A DNA stretch of 64,000 nucleotides from Collinsella sp. 4_8_47FAA. GTDB lineage: Bacteria; Actinomycetota; Coriobacteriia; Coriobacteriales; Coriobacteriaceae. Both the position numbers and the translations under genes were made by a program. The notes beneath the pieces were generated by a model. The model saw only the letters and a program-made list of their open reading frames with translations. It did not search any database and was not told where the DNA came from. This document shows positions 34,424 to 42,772 of this stretch, one piece after another. The DNA is taken from contig NZ_KN214135.1 of assembly GCF_000763055.1 (NCBI RefSeq), positions 492,154 through 556,153 of the forward strand. Reading direction: 5' to 3'. Position 1 is the first letter of the stretch. Every line of letters begins with the position of its first letter.

Positions 34424-35590
34424 TTAAGCGGTGAAGGGGTGAATCGTCACGCCCTTAACCACGCGGTTGACCGTGCCGGTGGGGCTCGGCGTATCGGGCG
34501 TGTTGCCCACGCGCACGGAGTTGAGCAGGCTGATAGCCTGGGCAAACATCACGAACGGCAGAGCAAGGTAGCCCTCGGGAAGTGCCTCGTAGCCCTTAAA
34601 GGTGAAGGACTCACCCTCATAGACGGTGGCACCTTCCTGCTGAACGGCGATGGTGTGCTGAGCGATCTCGTCGCCACCGATCTCGTTGAGGATGTCGATG
34701 TCGTACTGACGGGTGTAGGCGTCGTTATTGACGAACACGAAGACGAGCGTCTTATCGTCGACGAAGGACTTAGGTCCGTGACGATAGCCCATGGAGGTGT
34801 CGTAGGAAGTAGCGACCAGACCGTGAGCGAGCTCAAGGATCTTGAGCTGGCTCTCCTGGGCAAGGCCACCGAAGGAGCCAGAACCCAAGTAGGTCACGCG
34901 GTTGAAGTCGCCAGCCAAGTAATCGGCGATCTCGGGCTCACGGGAGATGACCTCCTCGCCCATCTTGGCAATCGTCTCGACCCACTCGGCCTTCTGCTCG
35001 TCAGAGGCAGTGTCGAAAATAAGGGTGGAGAGCAGGGTCATGCAGGAATAAGAACCGGTCATGGCGAAGCCCTTGTCGTTGGCGCGCGGAATGAGCAACG
35101 TCAGCGCGTTGGGATCATCGGCAGACTCGACGGCAAGCTTGCCCTCGGGAGCGCAGGTGATGTTGAGGAACTTGACGTTGTGGACGAGCTCCTTGGCAAC
35201 GGCAACGGCGGCAAGGCTCTCGGGGCTGTTGCCAGAGCGAGCAAAGGAAACCACGAGCGTGGGATCCTCGGCACGCAGGAAGTCGCGCGGGGCGCTCACG
35301 ATGTCGGTCGTGGCGATGGGCTTAAAGTCGTAGAGATCAGTGTTGCCAGCGTGACGCAGGTACGGGGCGCAGGTATCGCCAACATAGTCGGACGTACCGG
35401 CACCGGTGAAGACAACGGACAGACGACCCTCGCCCATAGCGCGAGCCTCGGCCAGGAAGGCCTCGATGGCCTCCTTGTTCTCGCGATAGATGTTGAGCGT
35501 ATCACGCCAAAGCTCGGGCTGCTGAGCAATCTCGGCCGTGGTGATCTGGGCGCCGAGCTCGGTGAGCTCCTCGACACTCTTCTCGAACAT
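34424..35590 (-). CDS. agaS: AgaS-type galactosamine-6-phosphate deaminase/isomerase
   Basis: This 388-residue protein has two SIS (sugar isomerase) domains, at about residues 45-190 and 210-370. Motifs include FTGAGTSDYVGD, SFARSGNSPESL and GYRHGPKSF. AgaS converts galactosamine-6-phosphate to tagatose-6-phosphate plus ammonia. It joins the PTS and nagA to the tagatose-6-phosphate kinase encoded nearby. A GntR-type site lies 60 bases before its start. It has its own terminator, so it is probably transcribed alone. Confidence 0.92.
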   Translation of the reverse strand: MFEKSVEELTELGAQITTAEIAQQPELWRDTLNIYRENKEAIEAFLAEARAMGEGRLSVVFTGAGTSDYVGDTCAPYLRHAGNTDLYDFKPIATTDIVSAPRDFLRAEDPTLVVSFARSGNSPESLAAVAVAKELVHNVKFLNITCAPEGKLAVESADDPNALTLLIPRANDKGFAMTGSYSCMTLLSTLIFDTASDEQKAEWVETIAKMGEEVISREPEIADYLAGDFNRVTYLGSGSFGGLAQESQLKILELAHGLVATSYDTSMGYRHGPKSFVDDKTLVFVFVNNDAYTRQYDIDILNEIGGDEIAQHTIAVQQEGATVYEGESFTFKGYEALPEGYLALPFVMFAQAISLLNSVRVGNTPDTPSPTGTVNRVVKGVTIHPFTA

Positions 35591-35651
35591 TTCTAATACC
35601 TCTCTCTAGAAGTAATCCTCTGACGTGCAATTATACACTTCGGTTGGTTAT

Positions 35652-35665
35652 CTGGTAGTAACCAG
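35652..35665. promoter_or_regulatory. GntR-type operator before agaS
   Basis: CTGGTAGTAACCAG is an almost perfect palindrome. Close relatives lie at 39945-39958 and 40226-40239, before the PTS operon. Confidence 0.65.
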
Positions 35666-35704
35666 TTAAATGCAAAGAATCACCATATGGAAACGATGCG
35701 AGCA

Positions 35705-36436
35705 CTAGTTACTGCGCTGGTGGTAAACCTTGTATTTAAACTGATCGGCACGAGCAACCGAGAGTGTGTACTCCACTACCTCGTTTGACTCGTTATACGT
35801 AGTCCTGACCAAATCGAGCACAGGCGAGCCCTCGACAATTCCCAAAAGGTGGGCATCGGTGGGACGGGCTATGCTCGCATAGAACTCCTCTTCGGCCACG
35901 CGAATCTTTTGCTGAAAGTCCTGCTCAATCACATCGTAAAGCGGCTTACGCTCCAGCAGCGGTCGCTTTAGGGACAGAAATTGACGAACCGGTAGATAGC
36001 TGCGTTCGACCATCATGGGCATGTTGTCGGCAGAACGAAGGCGCTTGAGCTTAAAAATGCGATCACCGATGCGCAATCCCATATGCTCGGCCAGATTCTT
36101 ATCGGCCTCCATCTCGCAAAACTCGAGAATCGTGGTCTCGGGTTCTCGACCCATCGCGCGCATCTGCTCGGTAAAGCTGTAGGACTGCATAAGATTGGTT
36201 GCTTTTGCCGAACGGTCGGTCACAAAGGTACCGCGACCGTGCTGCCGAACCACCAGTCCTAAACGCTCCAGTTCCTGCAGAGCCAGGCGTACCGTAGTGC
36301 GCGAGAGACCATAGCGCTCCGAAAGTTCGCGCTCGGAAGGAATCATGTCACCGGCGCGATATTCATGGTCAATCTTTTCGGTCAGAATATCGACCAGCTG
36401 ATCGTACAGCGGTTGCTTACGCGCTCCGATCGCCAT
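35705..36436 (-). CDS. GntR/HutC-family regulator of amino-sugar genes
   Basis: This 243-residue protein has an N-terminal GntR winged helix (residues about 8-75, with MIPSERELSERYGLSRTTVR) and a C-terminal UTRA sensor domain (about 95-235). The HutC subgroup usually senses a sugar phosphate; a GalNAc or galactosamine-6-phosphate signal is likely here. It lies between agaS and the PTS operon, and CTGGTNNTAACCAG-like sites occur before both. NagR-type control is also possible. Confidence 0.88.
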   Translation of the reverse strand: MAIGARKQPLYDQLVDILTEKIDHEYRAGDMIPSERELSERYGLSRTTVRLALQELERLGLVVRQHGRGTFVTDRSAKATNLMQSYSFTEQMRAMGREPETTILEFCEMEADKNLAEHMGLRIGDRIFKLKRLRSADNMPMMVERSYLPVRQFLSLKRPLLERKPLYDVIEQDFQQKIRVAEEEFYASIARPTDAHLLGIVEGSPVLDLVRTTYNESNEVVEYTLSVARADQFKYKVYHQRSN

Positions 36437-36519
36437 CCTATCCTCCCTTTTGCTCGAATTCGGCTAGCTACCTAGGGTGTTTAGCATTATCAGTCTGCCA
36501 CACCCGAATCATCAAGAAA

Positions 36520-36557
36520 ACAAAAGCCGCGCGCTCTTTCGAGCACGCGGCTTTTAA
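36520..36557 (-). terminator. Terminator of the GalNAc-type PTS operon
   Basis: Stem AAAGCCGCGTGCTCGAAAG with its partner CGCGCGGCTTTT followed by GTTTTC on the minus strand. Confidence 0.8.
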
Positions 36558-36621
36558 CATACACATGGCTTAAGGGGTCGGGGTGTGAGCCGCGTAGGGA
36601 CACACCCCTCAAGCTAGAGCC

Positions 36622-37704
36622 TTACCAGATGCTCGGCCAGAGACCAAGCGGGCCAGCGCCCAGGATGCCAAGGACGAAGAGCAGGAGAATGCCCTTGGTC
36701 GGGGTCCAGCTGTGCTTAGCGAACATGTAGTAAAGCAGCAGCGTAAGCATAAGCGGGACAAGCTTCGGGACGATGGTGTTGAGGGTGTCGGCAACAGAGA
36801 AGTTGACCGGATCCTCGGTAACGGTGCCGTAGGTAACGGACTCCATGCCGTTGCCCAGATCGGTGACGCCGCACTCGACAGGGTTGCCGTCGGCATCGGT
36901 GGCGGTGAGGGCGTCGCCGTCCTCATTAGTCATGGCGATGGTACCGGCCTCAGCGGTCTCGGTATCGATGCCCTCCATACCGGTGAAGTTCTCGGCCTCC
37001 TTCTCGGAGACGATCACGGTAGTGGCGGAGAGGCCACGGGTGGTGCCGTTGGGGATCTGGAGGTTGATCTGGGTGCCACCCATGGTGACGACCAGGCAAC
37101 CGACGACGAAGACGCCCATGATGGAAGCGGCACGCGTGAAGGCCTGCATGTTGGCGGTCAGAGCGTCAATAGCGCTGGTGCCAAGCTTGTAGGACCAGTT
37201 CATGAGCCAGAAGCGCAGAGCGAACTGGACAACGTTGAAGATCACCAGGAAGATAATCGGCGCAGCGGCGTTGCCGTTGATGGCCATGTTGGAGGTGATG
37301 CCGGCCGTGATAGGCACGAGCGTCAGCCAGAACAGAGCGTCACCGATACCACCGAGCGGGCCCATTGCGGCGACGCGGACGGCGCGGATCGTGGGGATGT
37401 CAACCTTGTTCTGCTCGAGCGAAAGCACGATACCCATAACAAAGGTGACGAGGAACGGGTGGGTATTGAAGAACTCCAGGTTGTGGCTCATAGAAGCCGC
37501 GAGGTCGTTCTTGTTGGTGTGGATCTTCTCCAGACCGGGGATGATGGAGTAGAGCCAGCCAGCGGCCTGCATACGCTCGTAGTTGAACGAGGCCTGCAGG
37601 AAGCAGGAGCGCCAAGCCATCTTGTTGAGGGTCTTCTGGTCGAGCTGCGGAGCAGGAGTGAGATCCTCGTAGTGCTCCGGGATCACATACTCATTAGATG
37701 CCAT
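36622..37704 (-). CDS. agaD: PTS mannose-family IID protein with an extra loop
   Basis: This 360-residue membrane protein is the IID part of a GalNAc-type PTS. N-terminal family motifs include WRSCFLQASFNYERMQ and AAMGPLGGIGDALFW; C-terminal helices include VPLMLTLLLYYMF. Family members are usually about 270-300 residues. Here some 75 acidic residues, between INLQIPNGTT and VADTLNTIV, sit where the family has a short linker, probably outside the membrane. ATG 37704 overlaps the IIC stop by 11 bases and follows GGAGG. Confidence 0.9.
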   Translation of the reverse strand: MASNEYVIPEHYEDLTPAPQLDQKTLNKMAWRSCFLQASFNYERMQAAGWLYSIIPGLEKIHTNKNDLAASMSHNLEFFNTHPFLVTFVMGIVLSLEQNKVDIPTIRAVRVAAMGPLGGIGDALFWLTLVPITAGITSNMAINGNAAAPIIFLVIFNVVQFALRFWLMNWSYKLGTSAIDALTANMQAFTRAASIMGVFVVGCLVVTMGGTQINLQIPNGTTRGLSATTVIVSEKEAENFTGMEGIDTETAEAGTIAMTNEDGDALTATDADGNPVECGVTDLGNGMESVTYGTVTEDPVNFSVADTLNTIVPKLVPLMLTLLLYYMFAKHSWTPTKGILLLFVLGILGAGPLGLWPSIW

Positions 37705-38494
37705 CTTCGAAGTCACCTCCGTCAGAAACAGCTGCACCCTTCAGCTCGGTCTGCTGCTGGAAGTCCCAGAAAGCGATGCCGAAGCCGATGAGAGCGAGGA
37801 TGAGCAGGGCAGGGGTTGCCAGAGAATCGTTGGCAACGGTGATGAGCGCGAGGCCAAAGCCCATGAGGAAGAAGCCCCACATATCGCGGTTCATCATAAC
37901 CTTGAGCAGGACGGCGAAGCCGACGAAGCGCATCATGCCGCCTGCAGCGGAGAGACCGGTCTGCAGCCAAGTCGGGATGGCGGAAGCGATGGTCTGACCG
38001 ATGGTAGCGCCAGCGATGAAGAACAGGGTGACGACGACAGCGAAGATCAGGCCGAGCAGAGCCATGGCGAAGTAGTTCAGACGCTCGATACCCTTGGTGT
38101 CAGCGTTGTGAGCCATGTTGTCCGCGGAGGACATGAGCGGCGACATAAGCGTGAAGACCAGGGTAACGCCGAGCTGACCAAGCAGAGCGAACGGAATGGC
38201 AAGGCCGACTGCCGCGTTGGGCTCGAGGCCCGTAGCGATAGCGAGAATGGCTGCCATGATGCCGCCGATGACGGCGTTAGGCGGCTGAGCACCTCCGATC
38301 GGCATGTTGCCGATCGTCATGAGCTGATAAGTACCACCCACGAGAAGACCGGTGTTGAGGTCGCCAAGGATAAGACCAATGACGGCGCCGGTGACGATGG
38401 GCTGATAGAGAGACTCGAGGAAGTTAAACTGGTCGATTGCCGCGACGAACGTGACGATGAAGACCAGAGCGACCTGGAAGATCGTGTATTCCAT
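37694..38494 (-). CDS. agaC: PTS mannose-family IIC protein
   Basis: This 266-residue membrane channel has seven or so hydrophobic segments. Family features include the FNFLESLYQPIVTG segment near residue 24, LIGGTYQLM-like sequence, and GGAQPPNAVIGG. Together with IID it forms the membrane channel for the sugar. It starts behind AGGAGG and runs directly into IID. Confidence 0.93.
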   Translation of the reverse strand: MEYTIFQVALVFIVTFVAAIDQFNFLESLYQPIVTGAVIGLILGDLNTGLLVGGTYQLMTIGNMPIGGAQPPNAVIGGIMAAILAIATGLEPNAAVGLAIPFALLGQLGVTLVFTLMSPLMSSADNMAHNADTKGIERLNYFAMALLGLIFAVVVTLFFIAGATIGQTIASAIPTWLQTGLSAAGGMMRFVGFAVLLKVMMNRDMWGFFLMGFGLALITVANDSLATPALLILALIGFGIAFWDFQQQTELKGAAVSDGGDFEDGI

Positions 38495-38584
38495 CTTGCT
38501 CCTCCTTTCAAAATGTATGTACGCACTTTGGATATCACGTACAGAACGTCAGGGTTTCAATCCTGACAACGTGGATCACGAGGA

Positions 38585-39067
38585 TTACGAGAAGAGCTTG
38601 CTCGTGTCCTCAACAGGCGTGCTCGGAACGCGCCTGATCTCCAACTCCACCCCCAATTCCTGCAGCTCTTTAAACGCAGCGACATCCTCGTCGTTAACTG
38701 CGACGGAGGTGGCGACTTGGCGCTTTCCTTCCGACATGTGCATGTTGCCGATGTTTACCTTCTTTATAGGCACACCGCCCTTGACGAGCGTAAGCACGTC
38801 TTCCGGTGTTTCGGCCACGATGAAGATCTTCTGGCGCGGGCTCGCCTTGCCAATGACGTCGATGGTCTTCTGCAGAGAGAAGAAACGCGTAGCGACGCCG
38901 GTGGGAGCGGCCATCTTCATGAGGTTCTGGCGCATGGTGTTGGACGCCACGTCGTCGTTGGCGACGAGGATGAGGTTGGAGCCCAGGGTGGAGTTCCACT
39001 GGGTGGCAACCTGACCATGAACCAGTCGGTTATCGATGCGGGTAAGAAGAATGTTGGGTTCTGCCAT
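38585..39067 (-). CDS. agaB: PTS mannose-family IIB protein
   Basis: This 160-residue cytoplasmic protein takes phosphate from IIA onto H17 of LTRIDNRLVHGQVATQW and hands it to the sugar in the membrane complex. It is the active counterpart of the orphan at 28798, which has Tyr at this place. GalNAc is the most likely sugar, judged by agaS and nagA nearby; galactosamine or another hexosamine is possible. Confidence 0.94.
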   Translation of the reverse strand: MAEPNILLTRIDNRLVHGQVATQWNSTLGSNLILVANDDVASNTMRQNLMKMAAPTGVATRFFSLQKTIDVIGKASPRQKIFIVAETPEDVLTLVKGGVPIKKVNIGNMHMSEGKRQVATSVAVNDEDVAAFKELQELGVELEIRRVPSTPVEDTSKLFS

Positions 39068-39103
39068 GTTGATCAGCTTCCTTTCGTTATTTGCTGACGA
39101 CAG

Positions 39104-39385
39104 TTACTTGATCTCCTGAATCGCGTAACGCGAAACATCTACGACGGCTCCGGATCGGACTTTGATCTGGACCTTCTCGCCTTCGATGCCTTTGACGGTT
39201 CCGTAGATACCGCCGGCGAAAAGAACCTCTTGACCCGGCTTGAGCTCGGTGTGCAGCTCCTTGAAGTACTTCTGCTTCTTCTTCATGTTGATTTGCGACC
39301 AGACGGTGTAAATCAAGCCCATGATGACAAGCAGGCCTAAAAGGGCGACCGAGGAGCTCAGGACGTTGGCTCCGAAATCGGCCAT
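39104..39385 (-). CDS. YajC-like protein in the PTS operon
   Basis: This 93-residue protein has one N-terminal membrane helix (about 12-32), the basic KKKQKYFKELH segment and the LKPGQEVLFAGGIYGTVKGI domain typical of YajC, a SecDF partner. YajC-like genes occur in some streptococcal mannose-family PTS clusters for glycosaminoglycan sugars, so this is probably a PTS-linked paralogue and not the sec copy. Its start overlaps the IIA stop as TAATG. Confidence 0.88.
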   Translation of the reverse strand: MADFGANVLSSSVALLGLLVIMGLIYTVWSQINMKKKQKYFKELHTELKPGQEVLFAGGIYGTVKGIEGEKVQIKVRSGAVVDVSRYAIQEIK

Positions 39386-39828
39386 TAGATGCCGTCCTCG
39401 TCGCCGAAGATATCCTCTTCCTCGGAGCCGGCAACGGATGCGACCGTCTGGGCGGTGACGCCCGTCTGGCCAACGGTCACGGCCTGCTCGCCAAGCTCGG
39501 CGAGCGTGGCATTGCCGCGGAGGAACAGAAGCTCAATAACCATGGGAAGGTTGGTGCCAGTCAGAACCTCGACGTTGTCGACATCCTGGGCAATCATCAT
39601 CGACTGGTTGAACGGGGTGCCGCCAAGCAGGTCGGTAAAGACGAGCACGCCATCGCACTCCTCGCGCATGGCGGTAATAGCGGCGCGGAGATCCTCACCG
39701 TAGGAAGCAGCCTGGTCGCCCTCAAAAGGAACGACGGTAAAAGCGGGCTGGTCGCCGGCAACCATAGCGATAGCGCTAGCTAGGCCGGGTGCGAACTGTC
39801 CATGACCGGTAAGAATAAAGCCAACCAT
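39385..39828 (-). CDS. agaF: PTS mannose-family IIA protein
   Basis: This 147-residue protein has phospho-acceptor H9 in LTGHGQFAPG and the FTDLLGGTPFNQSM loop. It receives phosphate from HPr and passes it to H17 of IIB. It is the first gene of the operon, downstream of a 550-base control region. The final 13 residues are acidic (EEEDIFGDEDGI), unusual for the family. Confidence 0.93.
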   Translation of the reverse strand: MVGFILTGHGQFAPGLASAIAMVAGDQPAFTVVPFEGDQAASYGEDLRAAITAMREECDGVLVFTDLLGGTPFNQSMMIAQDVDNVEVLTGTNLPMVIELLFLRGNATLAELGEQAVTVGQTGVTAQTVASVAGSEEEDIFGDEDGI

Positions 39829-39944
39829 TCAAATTTCCCTTCCGAAGGTGTGTACAATCTGAGTCCGATGATTTTCGGAAGCCAGCGGGCGCTCGCCCTT
39901 AAAGCTTCTTAGAAAGCCTTCTTTGAAGACCAGTGGTTTCTAAA

Positions 39945-40283
39945 CTGGTAGTAACCACGTGACGTGTTGTTGTCACTATATCACCCCAAAAGAGGTCGCT
40001 TTCGTTGATTCATACGGTAAAACGTTTTTGCACCGCTCACGGTGATAAATCGACCGTTTACCGGTCGTTAACACTTCTACCTGCGGTTTTGAAACCGTTT
40101 CGAAATGTTTTGGCAAAAGATCGGATCTTTTCCTGTGTCTAAACAACGCAGGGCGGCTAAAAATAGCGTGTAGAAAAATTGCAGGTCATTGTGAAGATAT
40201 GTGAATTGGTCTTTTTGACTTAATACCAGTTAGAACCAGTTTTGAGATTATCGGTGAACGGTAGTTTTCGACCGTTCACCGGT
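39945..40283 (-). promoter_or_regulatory. Control region of the GalNAc-type PTS operon
   Basis: The gap between the IIA start and the terminator at 40381 is over 500 bases and has no coding frame. It holds two GntR-like sites (CTGGTAGTAACCAC at 39945-39958 and CCAGTTAGAACCAG at 40226-40239). It also holds four ACCGTT boxes: ACCGCTCACGG 40032-40042, ACCGTTTACCGGT 40053-40065, CGGTGAACGGT 40252-40262, and ACCGTTCACCGGT 40271-40283. The boxes form two pairs, one on each side of about 190 bases, which suggests two promoters or a loop. Confidence 0.6.
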
Positions 40284-40380
40284 TACTTGCAATCGTTTAC
40301 AGTTATTTTCCCATATGAATCGGGGATACGCGATGGAGCGCTTGCGCGGGCGCGAGGCCTACCCTAGTGGTTTCGGTAAC

Positions 40381-40417
40381 AAAAAACCCGCTAGAACGTT
40401 GTCCGTTCTAGCGGGCT
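40381..40417 (-). terminator. Terminator of the SurA-like gene
   Basis: A perfect stem CCCGCTAGAACG and CGTTCTAGCGGG followed on the minus strand by TTTTTTGTTAC. Confidence 0.88.
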
Positions 40418-40459
40418 CAATCAGGTAGATCGGTTAGCGCGCAGTAGTGCAGGCAAACC

Positions 40460-41554
40460 TTACGCAAACAGGCCGTAGATGCTGATGTTGGCCTTGGCGT
40501 AGAGGCCGTTAGCATACTCGGTCCACTTGGAGCTGGCGCTCGAAGCCTGCGAGGAATACTGCTGATAAGCAGTGTAGTAGGCGGTCATGGCCTGCTTGTA
40601 GGTGGCGCTATCGGCCGTAAAGGCATCGTCGGCAAAGGCCTTGGCATAGGTGCTGTCGGCATCCTTCCAGGTGCCCTTTTCGCTATCCCACTCGTCGCCG
40701 GCAAGTTTGATGATGTAATCGGCGTAGTCCTTGCTCGCGGTCTCCTCGTTGCCGTCAGCAGGCTCGGTCGGGGCGGTCGGCATGCTTGCGGAGCTATCGC
40801 CCACCTTCTTCTTGTAGAGCTTCTGCAGCGTCGCGGACTGACGGACGATCTGCTTGGCCTGGTCCTTGGACACGCCATACTGCGTGGCCATGGTCTTGTA
40901 GTCCGAAGTGCCGATGGAATCCTCGGCGTACTTCTTCATCTCCTTAGAAGAGACGGTGATGCCCTCGTCCTCGGCAGCGTCGAGCAGGATCTTGTTGCGC
41001 ACGTAGGACAGGATGACGTCGGCAGAGGGAGCGGTGTAGTTGCCATCGCCATCCTTGACGGTGTCGAGGCTGTACTGGCTCTCAATGGCCTCGCGCGCGG
41101 TGATGTCGCTCTTCTTGCCGTTGTAGCTGTAGCTTGCCACGGTCGAATCGAGCTGGTCCTCGGTGAGGGTCGCCGAGCCGACACCCTTGCCGCCAAAACC
41201 ACCATTGCCAATAAAGAAGCCAATCACGGCAGCAATCACGACTGCAACCACAAAGGCGGCAATCATCGTCTTCTTGTGCTTGGATGCGCGGTCGTCTTCG
41301 TCGGAACCCAGGATATCGTCGTCCTCGTCCTGCTCCTCGGGCATGAGGTTCTCGTCGGCGGCGTCCGCGGCGATCTTTGCCTCCAGGCGAGCGTCCTCCT
41401 CCTCGGCCGTCGTACCGGCGGCAATATGTTCGGCAGACGTACCGGCGACCAGATCGATCTTCTCCTCCTCATCACCATCGGGGCCTTCGCCGCGCTCGAT
41501 GATCTGGATGCCGTCGATCTCGTCCTTCTCGTCCTTCTTTTGAATCAGACCCAT
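40460..41554 (-). CDS. SurA-N-like membrane-anchored protein
   Basis: This 364-residue protein has a very acidic cytoplasmic N-terminus (1-92), one membrane helix (about 95-117, TMIAAFVVAVVIAAVIGFFI), and an outside domain. Residues about 130-255 resemble the N-terminal helical domain of SurA/PrsA chaperones, with DILSYVRNKILLDAAEDEGI-like spacing. No parvulin isomerase domain is visible after it. It may help fold exported proteins. Strong AAGGAG start; single gene. Confidence 0.7.
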   Translation of the reverse strand: MGLIQKKDEKDEIDGIQIIERGEGPDGDEEEKIDLVAGTSAEHIAAGTTAEEEDARLEAKIAADAADENLMPEEQDEDDDILGSDEDDRASKHKKTMIAAFVVAVVIAAVIGFFIGNGGFGGKGVGSATLTEDQLDSTVASYSYNGKKSDITAREAIESQYSLDTVKDGDGNYTAPSADVILSYVRNKILLDAAEDEGITVSSKEMKKYAEDSIGTSDYKTMATQYGVSKDQAKQIVRQSATLQKLYKKKVGDSSASMPTAPTEPADGNEETASKDYADYIIKLAGDEWDSEKGTWKDADSTYAKAFADDAFTADSATYKQAMTAYYTAYQQYSSQASSASSKWTEYANGLYAKANISIYGLFA

Positions 41555-41592
41555 ATCAGTTACTCCTTGTTAGGAAACATAGTCCGCAATAG

Positions 41593-41621
41593 AATACGCC
41601 CGACAAAGCGCCGGGCGTATT
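41593..41621 (-). terminator. Hairpin after the isocitrate dehydrogenase gene
   Basis: AATACGCCCG pairs with CGGGCGTATT around nine bases, followed on the minus strand by CTATTG. A second weaker stem (GCAAAC/GTTTGC) lies at 41638-41668. No T-run, so termination strength is uncertain. Confidence 0.5.
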
Positions 41622-41680
41622 GATTCTCAGGTTATACGCAAACACTTAAGTACTATTTAGGCGTTTGCAGTCTGCATGCC

Positions 41681-42766
41681 TTAGGCCAGGTGCGCGATAA
41701 CGGCATCGGCAAAGGCCTGCGTGCCCACAGCGCCCTCAACGGAGCCGGTCTGGGCACGACGAACGTCGCCGGTAACCTGCTCACCCTCGTCGAGCGTGGC
41801 AGAAACGGCGGCGCGAATGCGATTGGCCGCGCCGTTCTCGCCCAGGTGATCGAGCATCATAGCCGCGGACAGAATCTCGGCTGTGGGGTTAGCGATATCC
41901 TGGCCAGCGATATCGGGCGCGGAGCCGTGCGTAGCCTCGAAGATGGCGCAGTCGGCACCGATGTTGGAACCCGGAGCCATACCCAGTCCACCTACCAGAC
42001 CGGCGCACAGGTCGCTCACAATGTCACCGTACAGGTTGGGCAGCACCAGGACATCGAAGTCGTTGGGGTTCTGGACCAGGCCCATGCAGGTGGCGTCGAC
42101 GATCTTGTCGTTGAACTCGATATCGGGATAGTTGGCGGCCACCTCGCGCGCAACGCGCAGGAACAGGCCATCGGTCGCCTTCATGATGTTGGCCTTATGC
42201 ACGGCCGTCACCTTTTTGCGGCCGCAGCGGCGGGCGTACTCAAAGGCGTACTCCACAATGCGGCGGCTCTTGGCGATGGAGATGGGCTTGATCGAGATAG
42301 CGGAATCGGCGGCGAAGGCCTTCTGACCCGAGCGCTCGACAAGCTGCGAGAGCTCCTCGACCTCGGCAGCCCCCTCATCGAACTCGATGCCGGCATAGAG
42401 GTCCTCGGTGTTCTCGCGCACGATGACCAGGTCGACGTCGCGGAAGCGCGAGCCGTCGCCCGGCTGCGACAGGCAAGGGCGCACACAGGCGTACAGGTCA
42501 AAGTGCTTGCGCAGGGCGACGTTAACGCTGCGGAAACCCGTGCCAACCGGCGTAGTAATGGGACCCTTGATGGCAACCTTGGTCTCGGCGACCGCATCGA
42601 GCACGTGCTGGGGCAGCGGCGTGCCAAACTCGTCCATGACACCGGCACCGGCCTCCTGGACGTTCCAATTGATCTGGACACCGGCGGCCTCGACCACGCG
42701 GCGCATGGCCTGCGTAATCTCGGGACCGATACCGTCACCGGGAATCAGGACTACATCGTGCGCCAT
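41681..42766 (-). CDS. Isocitrate/isopropylmalate dehydrogenase family protein, NAD-type
   Basis: This 361-residue decarboxylating dehydrogenase has [10 protein letters not shown] near the start, the substrate-binding segment [20 protein letters not shown], the [13 protein letters not shown] loop, and the [19 protein letters not shown] signature. The S-X-N motif and NTEDLY suggest NAD-dependent isocitrate dehydrogenase, though homoisocitrate or tartrate enzymes are close. It supplies 2-oxoglutarate in the anabolic arm of the TCA cycle. It follows the HEAT gene by six bases. Confidence 0.88.
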   Translation of the reverse strand: MAHDVVLIPGDGIGPEITQAMRRVVEAAGVQINWNVQEAGAGVMDEFGTPLPQHVLDAVAETKVAIKGPITTPVGTGFRSVNVALRKHFDLYACVRPCLSQPGDGSRFRDVDLVIVRENTEDLYAGIEFDEGAAEVEELSQLVERSGQKAFAADSAISIKPISIAKSRRIVEYAFEYARRCGRKKVTAVHKANIMKATDGLFLRVAREVAANYPDIEFNDKIVDATCMGLVQNPNDFDVLVLPNLYGDIVSDLCAGLVGGLGMAPGSNIGADCAIFEATHGSAPDIAGQDIANPTAEILSAAMMLDHLGENGAANRIRAAVSATLDEGEQVTGDVRRAQTGSVEGAVGTQAFADAVIAHLA

Positions 42767-42772
42767 AATCTG

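Noticed and set aside
1-40000. A horizontally acquired genomic island bounded by the IS and tRNA-Thr
   Set aside because: Although an IS edge and a tRNA gene are present, there is no integrase, no repeated tRNA end and no clear shift in base composition across the sugar genes.
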